NCBI GenBank assembly: GCA_947175805.1
Contig: CAMWOF010000037.1
Coordinates: 1-12,221 of the forward strand
From: an uncultured Clostridiaceae bacterium
GTDB lineage: Bacteria; Bacillota; Clostridia; Lachnospirales; Lachnospiraceae
DNA length: 12,221 nt
Reading direction: 5' to 3'
Shown here: in pieces, positions 4,908-12,221 of the stretch
How positions within the stretch are numbered: position 1 is the first letter of the stretch
How the letters are laid out: every line of letters starts with the position of its first letter
The notes under the pieces: model-generated
The model's database searches: none
What the model was told of the DNA's origin: nothing
Seen by the model: only the letters and a program-made list of their open reading frames with translations
Program-made: the position numbers and the translations under genes

Positions 4908-7211
4908 CTACTCCTTTAATAGAGAGTACGCCGTAATGCGTTTCATCGGCATAGCAAGCACAATGCAGATGATAAAACTGACTGCGATAAACAGCAGCGC
5001 TAATATAAACAGAAATCCCAACGATATCTCAAAATGATTTTTCATTGCGCCCAGCAGGCTGAAAATTGCATTATTCATCGCAGGCAGATACATAAGCCCT
5101 GCAATGACAGACAGAATCGCCGCAACTGCAATGACAGGCACAAAGCTGCCGGCTGACTGCAATAAAAGCTGTCTGTTAGAATAGCCGATTGCTTTATAGA
5201 TTCCAAATTCCTGCCTGCGGCGGGTAAGCATGGAATTTATAATAATGTACATAACAAGCAAAACTACCAGCACAGAAATGATAAACAGCACGACGGTCAC
5301 CGCAGAAACAATTCCCGCATACATCCGCTGCCCATTTTCTGCAAGCTGCTCATAATTAACGGCATTGGCAATATCATCCGGATATTCAGCTTCCCATTCG
5401 GAGATGAAGGTTTCCGCTGAGGCTTCCGCCAAATATACATTCAACGTATTCGGCTTGTTCTCACTGATTCTTTCATAGCCTTCCCCGGTAAGCTCCAAAA
5501 CCATTCCATTATTGTTGACACTCTGGATAAATCCGGTTACGGTATACGTATGCGCCTTGCTGCCGTTTATAATCTCAATGCTGTCTCCAATGGCATATTG
5601 TCCGGCAAGCGCACTTCCCACTGCGGCTTCATCGTCACCGGCAGGATTTTTTCCCTCATAGCAAATATCATTTTTGACAAGAGAAAAGTCCTCAGAGACA
5701 AAGCAGGTCAGGCTGCCTTCTTCATAGCTGACCGGCGTCTGGGCATATTCCAAAACCTCCTTTACCCGGCTATCTTTTGCAAGCTCCTTCTTAAGCTCCT
5801 CCATTTTTCCGTCTGCGGCTGCAAATATGACAGAAGGAGACTCCTCTGAGAGGGTATCCATAAAATTATCGGGGTTGATGCTTACATTATAAAACAGTGT
5901 CCCTGCAAAGGAAAGCAGAACCATAATGCAGAAGGAAAGCACAAAGAGCAGCAGGTTTTGCCCAGCAGACTGGCTAATCTGCTTTAACACACGCGTAAAT
6001 TTGATTCCCATTTTCGAATCCTCCAGTGGAAAATGGTTTTTAGCAGTCCCTGCGGTCATAATCCCTCTGATTGCAATAATCGGCTCTAACAGACGTATTT
6101 TCCCGGCAGATATATATGTAAAAAGCAGAATCAGCCCTGTGGAAAAAATGATAGTCAGGCACAGTGCGGTCACGTCGAATACGGGTGCAAAGGAAAAGCC
6201 GGACTGGGCTGCCAGAATGTCTGCAACAAATGGCAGGATTGTATAAGAAAGCGCCGCACCGATTGCGGATGAGGCAGCCCCCACCATAGTATATGGCACG
6301 ACATTGGATGTAATAATCATGCCGCTGGTATAACCGATTGCCTTTAACACGCCCATATTGGTCATTTCATCCTCTATACTGTTTTTAATCCGGAAATTGC
6401 AGAGGAATATATTAACCATGAAAATGATTGCGGCAAGGCAGAGGAAAACGACAATCAGAAGGGTACAAACCATAGTCCTTGTCTGCTTTGCAGCATCCTT
6501 GTCACCAATATTCAACAGCGGAATCCCCTTATTAGAGCATAGGGCTGCGATTTCATTTCTGACTTGGGAAAGCTTTACATTATCCGCCGTCATCATGGAA
6601 TACTCTGCTGTCAGCGCACCGCTGTTTTCCGAGGCAAATTCCTCATATGCCTTTTGGGGGAGATATGCGCCAATCAGGCCTGTGCCGTAGTTTCCGTACT
6701 GCATTTCCGATACAGAGCCGCCAATCGAAAATGTATAGTCTTTATCACCGATGGAATATGTAATTTCATCACCCAGGTTAAACCCGCCTAATCGAATCAT
6801 ATATTCAGGCACATAAACACTCTTTTCCGAATGTCCGGCATCCTCCGACACCTCTAACAAATTTACACTTCTCTCCCCCTCCAAATTATAAAACACTGTA
6901 TTCATATCAAAATCCGAGCCCGCAAACTCCCGAACCGTGGCACTTGTAAATACCCCCTCGTGCCTTTCCACGGACAGGACTCCCTCGATTTTATTCATTT
7001 CCCCTTCGATACCGTCATTATCCACGGCGGCAGGTATCAGTACATTAATTGCCGCAGTATTTTTCTCTGCAAAGCTTTTGTCATACGCTTTCCCGGTCTG
7101 AAAGGCCAGCACCAACGCTGTATTCACAATCAGCGCCGTGATACAAACCATAATCCCAAAGGACAAAAACTGGCTTTTTTGTTTCTTCAGATTATGTATT
7201 ACCAGTCCCAT
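4908..7211 (-). CDS. ABC exporter permease with two FtsX domains (767 aa)
   Basis: Integral membrane component of a MacB/LolCDE-type ABC system. Predicted membrane helices lie at about 15-38, 247-270, 303-328, 348-368, 418-440, 636-658, 686-709 and 732-754. A 1+3 pattern therefore occurs twice, with two extracytoplasmic domains of about 200 residues (39-246 and 441-635). The two FtsX halves share the ATPase-coupling segment: GVLKAIGYT (287-295) and GIYKAIGYS (670-678). The protein ends in the typical SLLKE. I start it at ATG 7211, one base after the ATPase stop, with GGGGTGG just upstream. A longer frame reaching 7289 would overlap the ATPase gene by 77 nt and has no ribosome site. Such pairs export lipoproteins or peptides, or act as mechanical transducers for antimicrobial-peptide resistance. 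No periplasmic adaptor is encoded here. The substrate is not known. Confidence 0.93.
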   Translation of the reverse strand: MGLVIHNLKKQKSQFLSFGIMVCITALIVNTALVLAFQTGKAYDKSFAEKNTAAINVLIPAAVDNDGIEGEMNKIEGVLSVERHEGVFTSATVREFAGSDFDMNTVFYNLEGERSVNLLEVSEDAGHSEKSVYVPEYMIRLGGFNLGDEITYSIGDKDYTFSIGGSVSEMQYGNYGTGLIGAYLPQKAYEEFASENSGALTAEYSMMTADNVKLSQVRNEIAALCSNKGIPLLNIGDKDAAKQTRTMVCTLLIVVFLCLAAIIFMVNIFLCNFRIKNSIEDEMTNMGVLKAIGYTSGMIITSNVVPYTMVGAASSAIGAALSYTILPFVADILAAQSGFSFAPVFDVTALCLTIIFSTGLILLFTYISAGKIRLLEPIIAIRGIMTAGTAKNHFPLEDSKMGIKFTRVLKQISQSAGQNLLLFVLSFCIMVLLSFAGTLFYNVSINPDNFMDTLSEESPSVIFAAADGKMEELKKELAKDSRVKEVLEYAQTPVSYEEGSLTCFVSEDFSLVKNDICYEGKNPAGDDEAAVGSALAGQYAIGDSIEIINGSKAHTYTVTGFIQSVNNNGMVLELTGEGYERISENKPNTLNVYLAEASAETFISEWEAEYPDDIANAVNYEQLAENGQRMYAGIVSAVTVVLFIISVLVVLLVMYIIINSMLTRRRQEFGIYKAIGYSNRQLLLQSAGSFVPVIAVAAILSVIAGLMYLPAMNNAIFSLLGAMKNHFEISLGFLFILALLFIAVSFIICIVLAMPMKRITAYSLLKE

Positions 7212-7212
7212 A

Positions 7213-7971
7213 CTACCACCCCATTTCCCCGAGGAACGCCTCAAATTTAGCCGTGCGGTCTTTGTTCTCTTCATATTCACCCAAATCACATTCCCCGAAT
7301 AGCTGACCGTCCTTTATATACAGGATACGGTTTCCCCGAAGGGCTGATTTTTTGTCATGCGTTACCATAACAATGCTCTGCCCCTGCTTGTGCAGTGAGG
7401 TAAAAACATCCAGCACAGCCGCTGAATTTGCCGAGTTTAATGCACCTGTCGGTTCATCAGCAAACAAAACCTTAGGATTGTTAATCACCGCCCGCACAAT
7501 GCCTGCCCGCTGCGCCTCACCGCCGGAAATCAGTGAAGGCATTTTTTTCTGCGTCTGCTCCGGTATATTAACAAGTTCAAACAGCTCCTTAGCCCTGGAA
7601 ACGATATCTCTGCGGTTTTTGTTTGTAAGCGCCCCTGCTGTAATTACATTGTCCATTAGGCTCATTTTATCAATAAGATAGATTTGCTGAAACACAAAGC
7701 CGCATTGTTTTCTCCGGAATACCGCCAGCTTATCACTGCTTAGCTTTGTGATATCCGTACCGTCAAAACGAATTTCCCCGGCATCCGGCTTATCCATACC
7801 TGAAAGAGAATACATAAGCGTGGACTTTCCTGCACCGGAGGAACCCATAATCACCGTAAACTCCCCTTTATAAATATCAATGTTCAAATCTGAATACACA
7901 GTCTGTAAACTGTCGTCCTTGCCAAAGCTCTTCTTTAAATGCTTTGCTGAAATAATCACATCCCTGCTCAT
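7213..7971 (-). CDS. ABC transporter ATP-binding protein, LolD/MacB type (252 aa)
   Basis: Cytoplasmic ATPase that powers the FtsX-domain permease encoded immediately after it. Walker A GSSGAGKST (43-51), Q-loop FQQ (94-96), signature SGGEAQ (149-154), Walker B VLFADEPTG (168-176) and switch His205 (VTHD) are all present. The spacing and the GALNS after Walker B fit the LolD/MacB/SalX family. The signature is preceded by Ile rather than the usual Leu, a small change. The start ATG at 7971 is preceded by AAAGGTGG, but that site lies inside the 3' arm of a long hairpin (7976-8028) followed by a T-tract. Expression may therefore depend on opening that structure, or on a promoter I could not find between 8029 and 8118. 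The stop TAG is one base from the permease ATG, so the pair is certainly one transcript. Confidence 0.95.
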   Translation of the reverse strand: MSRDVIISAKHLKKSFGKDDSLQTVYSDLNIDIYKGEFTVIMGSSGAGKSTLMYSLSGMDKPDAGEIRFDGTDITKLSSDKLAVFRRKQCGFVFQQIYLIDKMSLMDNVITAGALTNKNRRDIVSRAKELFELVNIPEQTQKKMPSLISGGEAQRAGIVRAVINNPKVLFADEPTGALNSANSAAVLDVFTSLHKQGQSIVMVTHDKKSALRGNRILYIKDGQLFGECDLGEYEENKDRTAKFEAFLGEMGW

Positions 7972-7972
7972 G

Positions 7973-8028
7973 AAAAAAATACCACCTTTCTTTTGCTTTT
8001 TTTCAGCCTAAAAGAAAAGTGGTATTTT
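7973..8028 (-). terminator. Long near-perfect hairpin with T-tract, ending the APC permease operon and covering the ABC ribosome site
   Basis: The 19-nt arms 8028-8010 and 7994-7976 pair with one U-G wobble around a 15-nt loop that can itself add GCT/AGC. Seven T residues (7979-7973) follow, so it reads as an intrinsic terminator about 90 nt after the APC permease stop. A-rich flanks on the other side suggest it may also work on the plus strand. Its 3' arm contains the AGGTGG ribosome site of the ABC ATPase gene, and the T-tract ends one base before its ATG. Confidence 0.82.
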
Positions 8029-8118
8029 CACCAGCAACACTTGTTTACATTGGTTGTTTTTCTATGCTACGCTTGGTTGCATTGAATTATTTTTGCGGTT
8101 TGAAGCCCCATTTATCCT

Positions 8119-9483
8119 TCACCTTCTCTGCGTTACCTGATAAAACAATATACCGAGAAAAATCCACACCACTAACAAAATCATGGACTCCCGGCACAAA
8201 AAGCCCGGCATGCCCGGCACTACGGTCAACACTAAAAAGATAGATGCCGCTAAAAAACCCAGCACACCGACTGCGCACTGCTTATAATTTTTTTCTTTAT
8301 ATGCCAGCCTTGCCGCCGCAATCGTGGTGAAGCAAAAGGCCATGCCGCCGCCCACTGCGGTCATATCCACAATCCAGCTTAAAACCTGCCTCCCAAACCA
8401 GGGAGCAATCAAGGAAATGCCTGCAATAAAAATAATGGCATTGACCGGCGTTTTTCTCTTTTCATCCAGTCTGGAAAAGCCCTCCGGCAGCACCTGCTCT
8501 CTCGCCATGGCGTGCATTAACCGGCTGGTAGATATCATAAAGGCATTGATTCCCGAAACCACGGCGCAAAACATGGCCAGGGCAATAAATAAAATGCCCG
8601 GCTTTCCAAGCGCCTCCTCAATGACCTGCCCTGTCGCCCAGTCAGGATTTTTGTCCAGCAATGCCTGCCATGGTTCCACCGCAGCCGTAATGGTACACAC
8701 AGATATATATAACAGCGCTGCCAGCATAATCGCCCCCAGCATGATGAATCGGGATTTTTTATGGGAGAAGCCGTATTCCTCCGATGCCTGCGGGATACAG
8801 TCAAAGCCGATAAAGCAGTACGGCGCATATGCCACCACCGAAAATATGCAGGCAACACTGCCTTTTCCCTCTGCAAAGCCCGGCTGTAGATTAGAAACAT
8901 CCGCTCCGGTCAAAAGCACACCGATTGTGGCAAAGAAAATAGCGCCTACCAGCGTCAGGGATACCACTGTCTGCAGCCACCCTGCACTCTTGATACCCCG
9001 GATATTTAATACCGCAATACCAATAATAAACAGATACGCAAGGACGATCTCGCCGAGATATACCTGAAACCCTGCCACATCATAGAGATACCCCACCTGA
9101 ACCACTCCAGGGAAAATATATCTGCCAATCATCGCTAATGCTGTGGCATTCATAGGAATCAAAGACCAATATGCCAGTATGATAAACCAGCCGCACACAT
9201 AGGCAGCCCGCTTGCCAAAGGCTTCCTTTACAAAAATATATTCTCCGCCGGACACCGGGTATTTGCCAATCAAATAGCTGTAGCTTAAACTAATCAGCAT
9301 GATAATAACAGCGCCCAAAAAAAGCCCTAAAGCAGCGCCCAACGGCCCTGCCTCCGGCAGGAAGGAGGTGCCGGGCAGCACAAAGCACCCCCAGCCGATA
9401 ATGGCTCCCACCGCCAGTCCTAAGACATCAATCGGACGTAAATCCCTTTTGTATTCCTGCTCTGTCTGTATATTAGTCTTCAA
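8119..9483 (-). CDS. APC-superfamily amino acid permease (about 454 aa)
   Basis: Secondary transporter for amino acids or related amines in the cytoplasmic membrane. The N-terminal segment has the APC helix-1 signature GAIIGWG (26-32). About twelve hydrophobic helices follow, with SGGEY after the second helix, and length fits the 12-helix family. Substrate cannot be read from sequence. Start choice: the longest frame begins at ATG 9522 but has no ribosome site. TTG 9483 has AGGAG 7 nt upstream, lying within the last codons of the zinc-ribbon gene, which it overlaps by 11 nt. I prefer the TTG; the frame and the stop (TGA) are the same either way. The tight overlap implies translational coupling with the small gene and membership of the aconitase-led operon. 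A strong hairpin terminator follows at 7973-8028. Confidence 0.9.
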   Translation of the reverse strand: MKTNIQTEQEYKRDLRPIDVLGLAVGAIIGWGCFVLPGTSFLPEAGPLGAALGLFLGAVIIMLISLSYSYLIGKYPVSGGEYIFVKEAFGKRAAYVCGWFIILAYWSLIPMNATALAMIGRYIFPGVVQVGYLYDVAGFQVYLGEIVLAYLFIIGIAVLNIRGIKSAGWLQTVVSLTLVGAIFFATIGVLLTGADVSNLQPGFAEGKGSVACIFSVVAYAPYCFIGFDCIPQASEEYGFSHKKSRFIMLGAIMLAALLYISVCTITAAVEPWQALLDKNPDWATGQVIEEALGKPGILFIALAMFCAVVSGINAFMISTSRLMHAMAREQVLPEGFSRLDEKRKTPVNAIIFIAGISLIAPWFGRQVLSWIVDMTAVGGGMAFCFTTIAAARLAYKEKNYKQCAVGVLGFLAASIFLVLTVVPGMPGFLCRESMILLVVWIFLGILFYQVTQRR

Positions 9484-9667
9484 CCTCAATCTCCTCTGTC
9501 TCTGCCAGTTCTTCATAGTCACCGGTACGTTTTAGGTAATAAGGCCCGCCATCGGCACTGCATACACCGCAGGAGCACTTCATCACCTTATTTCTCTGCT
9601 TAGAAATAACAATATCTCCGCAGGCTTTACAGCGGATAGCGTTCTTTTTAATCTTCGTAAGCTTCAT
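9473..9667 (-). CDS. Small zinc-ribbon-like protein of unknown function (64 aa)
   Basis: Basic N-terminus, then Cys13-x2-Cys16-Gly-Asp and Cys31-x-Cys33-Gly-x-x-Cys36, followed by DGG, YYLKR and an acidic tail (EELAETEEIEVED). The paired cysteines 15 residues apart look like a structural zinc ribbon. The pattern KCKACGD...CSCG...DGG...Y..R recurs in small uncharacterised Firmicute proteins (I believe the DUF7695 type, from memory). I chose ATG 9667, which has GGAGG 9 nt upstream; an in-frame TTG at 9676 is too close to that site. It begins 21 nt after the aconitase stop, and its last codons hold the ribosome site of the APC permease. This intimate arrangement argues that it is a true gene. 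Role unknown: a nucleic-acid or protein adaptor, or a metal-responsive partner, are only guesses. Confidence 0.85.
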   Translation of the reverse strand: MKLTKIKKNAIRCKACGDIVISKQRNKVMKCSCGVCSADGGPYYLKRTGDYEELAETEEIEVED

Positions 9668-9688
9668 AACATTCAACCTCCGGCTAAA

Positions 9689-11962
9689 CTACTTCCCCGC
9701 CCGGTTATAATTAATCAGGCAGCCGTCTAATATAATCTCTCTCTCATCATCGGTCAAATCACCCAGATGGAAGGTCAGCTCCTTCATATCCTTATTGACA
9801 ACATAAGCCTTAATATCATCGTTCTTTTCTGCCACTGCTTTTGCAATGCCCGGAATAAAGATATAGTCCCCAACCTCAAAATCATACTCCTCCGGCATGA
9901 TAAACGGCAGCATGCCCCAGTTAATCAGATTCGAGCGGTAACGCTTTGTCGCATATTCCTTCGCCACATTTGCCCAACCGCCGAGCACCTTCTGGCAGGA
10001 GGCCGCCTGCTCCCTGGCAGAGCCGTCCCCCGGCTTCACTGCGAATATCACAGAGCCAACGCCGGTATTTTTTTTGTCCACACCGTCAAATTTTGCTTTG
10101 ACTGCATGCATGATTGTCCGCATTTCCGGATATGCCTCTCCCATGCACTCTCCAGCCTCACGTACTTTTTCCACCGCCTGAATCTCTTTTGCGCGGGAAA
10201 CGTACATTGGATCCTTTCTGGACAATGTGAACTCTGCCAGTCCCAGCGGATTCGAGCGGTAGGAGGACGTCTCGCCGGAAGGAATCAACTCATCTGTCGT
10301 TGTTACCGGGTCATGAATTACAGACGCCATCTTGAGAATCAGATTATCCGTCAGCGCCACCATGGACGGCCAGTCCTTGATATTCGGGCCAAAGGCAATC
10401 TCCACGGAAGGGTCTGCCTTGCCCCAGCCATCGTAAACCCTGTTATCATAAATCGTCTTATCAAAGAAATATTTAGGTCCCGTGTACTCCACATCCATAT
10501 CCGTAGCAGCCGTCAGATAACCCTTATTTGCCGCAGTTGCAGCAATGGAACGAGCATCCATCAATGCCACTGAAGAAATCTGCCCGTTCTGAATCTTTGA
10601 GCCCTCGCGGTTCGGGAAGTTCCTGGTAGAATGGCGGATACTAAAGGCATTGTTAGACGGAGTATCCCCTGCGCCAAAGCACGGCCCGCAAAATGCAGTC
10701 TTTACAATGGCGCCGGCAGCCATCAAATCCGCCAGCCTGCCGTTCTTTGCCAGCTCCATGTAAATCGGCGTGGATGCCGGATATACGGAGAGCGTAAACT
10801 CGTCAGCGCCAATACTCTTTCCCTTTAGGATATCCGCAGCAGCACAGATGTTTTCAAAGCCGCCGCCGGCACAGCCGGCAATAATACCCTGATCTACATA
10901 TAATTTACCATCACGCACTTTATTCTTTAAGGAGAAATCCACCTGTCCGTCTAAAGAAACCAGCGCTTTCTTCTCCACATCCTCCAGGATGTCTGTCAGG
11001 TTTTTCTTCAGATCCGCAATCGTGTAAGTGTTGCTCGGATGGAACGGCATAGCAATCATCGGCTCAATCTTTGACAGATCAACGTAGACCATACCGTCAT
11101 AATATGCCACTGCCCCCGGATTCAGCTCCTTATAAGCGTCAGCACGTCCATGGATTTCATAGAACTGTTTTACCTCACTGTCCGTCCTCCAGATAGAGGA
11201 CAGGCAGGTAGTCTCCGTAGTCATGACGTCAATGCCAATTCTGTAATCCGCAGACAGCTTGGAAATACCAGGGCCTACAAACTCCATCACCTTATTCTTC
11301 ACGTATCCGTTTTCAAATACAGCGCCGATAATTGCCAGCGCCACATCCTGAGGCCCGACTCCCTTCATCGGCTCCCCGTCAAGGTAAATGGCGACCACGC
11401 CCGGCATCTTCACGTCATAGGTCTTGGAAAGCAGTTGTTTAACAAGCTCCCCGCCACCCTCGCCGATAGCCATGGTTCCCAATGCACCATAGCGGGTATG
11501 GCTGTCGGAGCCCAAAATCATAGCGCCGCCCTCTGCCAGCATTTCCCTGGCAAACTGGTGAATGACTGCCTGGTGCGGCGGAACATAAATGCCGCCATAT
11601 TTCTTTGCACAGGAAAGGCCAAACATATGGTCATCCTCATTAATTGTGCCCCCCACTGCGCAGAGGGAATTATGGCAGTTTGTAAGTACATACGGTATCG
11701 GGAACTTTGTAAGCCCCGAAGCCCTCGCCGTCTGGATAATACCCACAAAGGTGATATCGTGGGAGGTTAATTTATCAAATTTTATCTGCAATGACTCCAT
11801 GCTGCCGGAAGTGTTATGCGCCTTTAAAATACCGTATGCCATGGTATTTTTTACCGCCTCTTCCCTGCTAACATCTCCTGCCTTTGCCTTCACTTTGGCT
11901 TCATCTGTCACAATGTCGGTGCCGTTTATCAGATACGCACCGCCGTCATATAATTTTATCAT
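9689..11962 (-). CDS. Aconitase-family hydratase with [4Fe-4S] site (757 aa)
   Basis: Aconitase-superfamily dehydratase; citrate to isocitrate is the likely reaction, but the annotation hydratase is safer. [4Fe-4S] ligands appear as Cys364 (IAGCAGG), Cys425 and Cys428 (FCGPC). GSDSHT (151-156) with the following GALGTMAIGEGG, and HSTRNFPNREG (444-454), match active-site segments. The swivel domain is fused at the C-terminus: GSAREQA (647-653) and RSNLINWGMLPF (676-687). At 757 residues it is longer than the 640-residue clostridial enzymes. NCHNSLC replaces the usual early motif, and it recalls the divergent YbhJ-like hydratases of the family. Start is ATG 11962 with GGAGG 9 nt upstream; the longer frame to 12058 begins inside the promoter. 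Its promoter is at 12035-12063. It leads an operon with the zinc-ribbon and APC permease genes; no citrate synthase or isocitrate dehydrogenase gene lies in view. Confidence 0.93.
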   Translation of the reverse strand: MIKLYDGGAYLINGTDIVTDEAKVKAKAGDVSREEAVKNTMAYGILKAHNTSGSMESLQIKFDKLTSHDITFVGIIQTARASGLTKFPIPYVLTNCHNSLCAVGGTINEDDHMFGLSCAKKYGGIYVPPHQAVIHQFAREMLAEGGAMILGSDSHTRYGALGTMAIGEGGGELVKQLLSKTYDVKMPGVVAIYLDGEPMKGVGPQDVALAIIGAVFENGYVKNKVMEFVGPGISKLSADYRIGIDVMTTETTCLSSIWRTDSEVKQFYEIHGRADAYKELNPGAVAYYDGMVYVDLSKIEPMIAMPFHPSNTYTIADLKKNLTDILEDVEKKALVSLDGQVDFSLKNKVRDGKLYVDQGIIAGCAGGGFENICAAADILKGKSIGADEFTLSVYPASTPIYMELAKNGRLADLMAAGAIVKTAFCGPCFGAGDTPSNNAFSIRHSTRNFPNREGSKIQNGQISSVALMDARSIAATAANKGYLTAATDMDVEYTGPKYFFDKTIYDNRVYDGWGKADPSVEIAFGPNIKDWPSMVALTDNLILKMASVIHDPVTTTDELIPSGETSSYRSNPLGLAEFTLSRKDPMYVSRAKEIQAVEKVREAGECMGEAYPEMRTIMHAVKAKFDGVDKKNTGVGSVIFAVKPGDGSAREQAASCQKVLGGWANVAKEYATKRYRSNLINWGMLPFIMPEEYDFEVGDYIFIPGIAKAVAEKNDDIKAYVVNKDMKELTFHLGDLTDDEREIILDGCLINYNRAGK

Positions 11963-12034
11963 CTTGCCAGACCTCCTTATAATAAGTGTTTTGCGCCTGT
12001 CTTCGACGCTTATTTCAAAAAAACAACCTTTCCC

Positions 12035-12063
12035 ATTGTAGCATATGAAGAAAGGCATTTCAA
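12035..12063 (-). promoter_or_regulatory. Extended -10 promoter of the aconitase operon
   Basis: TTGAAA (12063-12058), a 17-nt spacer ending in TGC, and TACAAT (12040-12035). Transcription should begin near 12028, leaving a leader of about 65 nt. In that leader AATAAG (12014-12009) can pair with CTTATT (11986-11981) just before the GGAGG site at 11976-11972, so a small structure could affect translation. The upstream side is strongly A-rich on this strand and may act as an UP element. Confidence 0.85.
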
Positions 12064-12126
12064 CATTTCACCTTTGGCTTTCTTTCACATTTTACACGGT
12101 TTTACTTGTGCTTTTTCAATGTTTTT

Positions 12127-12162
12127 TGTTTTACTTTGTTTCATTTTTTTACTTTGTTCCAT
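12127..12162 (-). repeat. A-rich tandem 18-bp direct repeat upstream of the aconitase promoter
   Basis: Two adjacent 18-nt units, 12162-12145 and 12144-12127, agree at 16 of 18 positions around the core ACAAAGTAAAA; a weaker ACAAGTAAAA follows at about 12110-12101. They lie in a tract of A-runs from about 12185 to 12100. The units could also be read as codons of a 25-residue Lys-rich frame (12162-12085), but that has no ribosome site. Likely an A-tract curvature or protein-binding region; function unproven. Confidence 0.6.
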
Positions 12163-12221
12163 TTTTTATTTGTATTTTGTTTTGTACTATGTTAGAATTC
12201 ACATAAATAACGGATTAGAAT

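Noticed and set aside
4908..7289. Longer ABC permease frame starting at 7289
   Set aside because: It overlaps the ATPase gene by 77 nt and lacks a ribosome site. ATG 7211 follows the ATPase stop by one base with a G-rich ribosome site.
8324..9067. Long plus-strand frame of 247 codons opposite the APC permease
   Set aside because: It is the antisense shadow of a clear membrane-protein gene, with no domain or ribosome site. Other plus-strand frames opposite the aconitase, ABC and M50 genes were dismissed for the same reason.
8119..9522. ATG 9522 as the APC permease start
   Set aside because: No ribosome site and a 50-nt overlap with the zinc-ribbon gene. The TTG at 9483 has AGGAG 7 nt upstream. 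ATG 9522 stays possible but less likely.
9689..12058. Longer aconitase frame starting at 12058
   Set aside because: The extra 32 codons begin inside the promoter (the -35 box ends at 12058) and run through the untranslated leader. ATG 11962 has GGAGG at the correct distance.
12085..12162. 25-residue Lys-rich open frame
   Set aside because: No ribosome site, A-rich composition makes such frames likely by chance, and no resemblance to a known peptide.

Overview
The window reads as a chromosomal segment of a low-to-mid-GC Firmicute, most likely a Clostridia/Lachnospiraceae member. The grounds are a T-box leader ahead of a tRNA synthetase gene, GGAGG-type ribosome sites, TTGAAA/TTGACA-17-TATAAT promoters, an Xre regulator beside an FtsX-type ABC exporter, and the protein sequences themselves. 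This is inference from style; no marker fixes the species. Every gene I can support lies on the minus strand, so transcription runs from right to left. I see no mobile element, CRISPR array, rRNA or tRNA gene.

Right end (12221 to about 7973): an A-rich upstream tract with an 18-bp direct repeat and a clear extended -10 promoter feed a three-gene operon. It encodes an aconitase-family [4Fe-4S] hydratase (757 aa), a 64-aa zinc-ribbon-like protein, and an APC-superfamily permease that probably starts at a TTG inside the end of the small gene. A long, almost perfect hairpin with a T-tract closes this unit. The hairpin's 3' arm also contains the ribosome-binding site of the next gene.

Middle (7971 to 3886): an ABC ATPase (LolD/MacB type) and a two-FtsX-domain permease separated by one base, then an Xre-family regulator with a beta-rich C-terminal region. 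The regulator has a candidate promoter whose spacer holds a perfect inverted repeat, a good candidate for self-regulation. Together these look like an exporter or envelope-stress module with its own regulator.

Left (3760 to 1121): a carbon-nitrogen hydrolase (omega-amidase-like) and an M50 intramembrane metalloprotease, 2 nt apart and probably translationally coupled. A small lipoprotein gene with its own strong promoter follows.

Left end (1104 to 1): a consensus promoter, a complete T-box riboswitch with its terminator, about 115 nt with two strong palindromes, and the first 209 codons of aspS (aspartyl-tRNA synthetase), which runs off the window. Alignment of the T-box stem I by eye to a classical T-box puts AAC (Asn), not an Asp codon, at the specifier position. 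The synthetase carries the RDHGG histidine associated with non-discriminating AspRS. Together these suggest an enzyme serving tRNA-dependent asparagine synthesis, which is the most interesting reading of the window.
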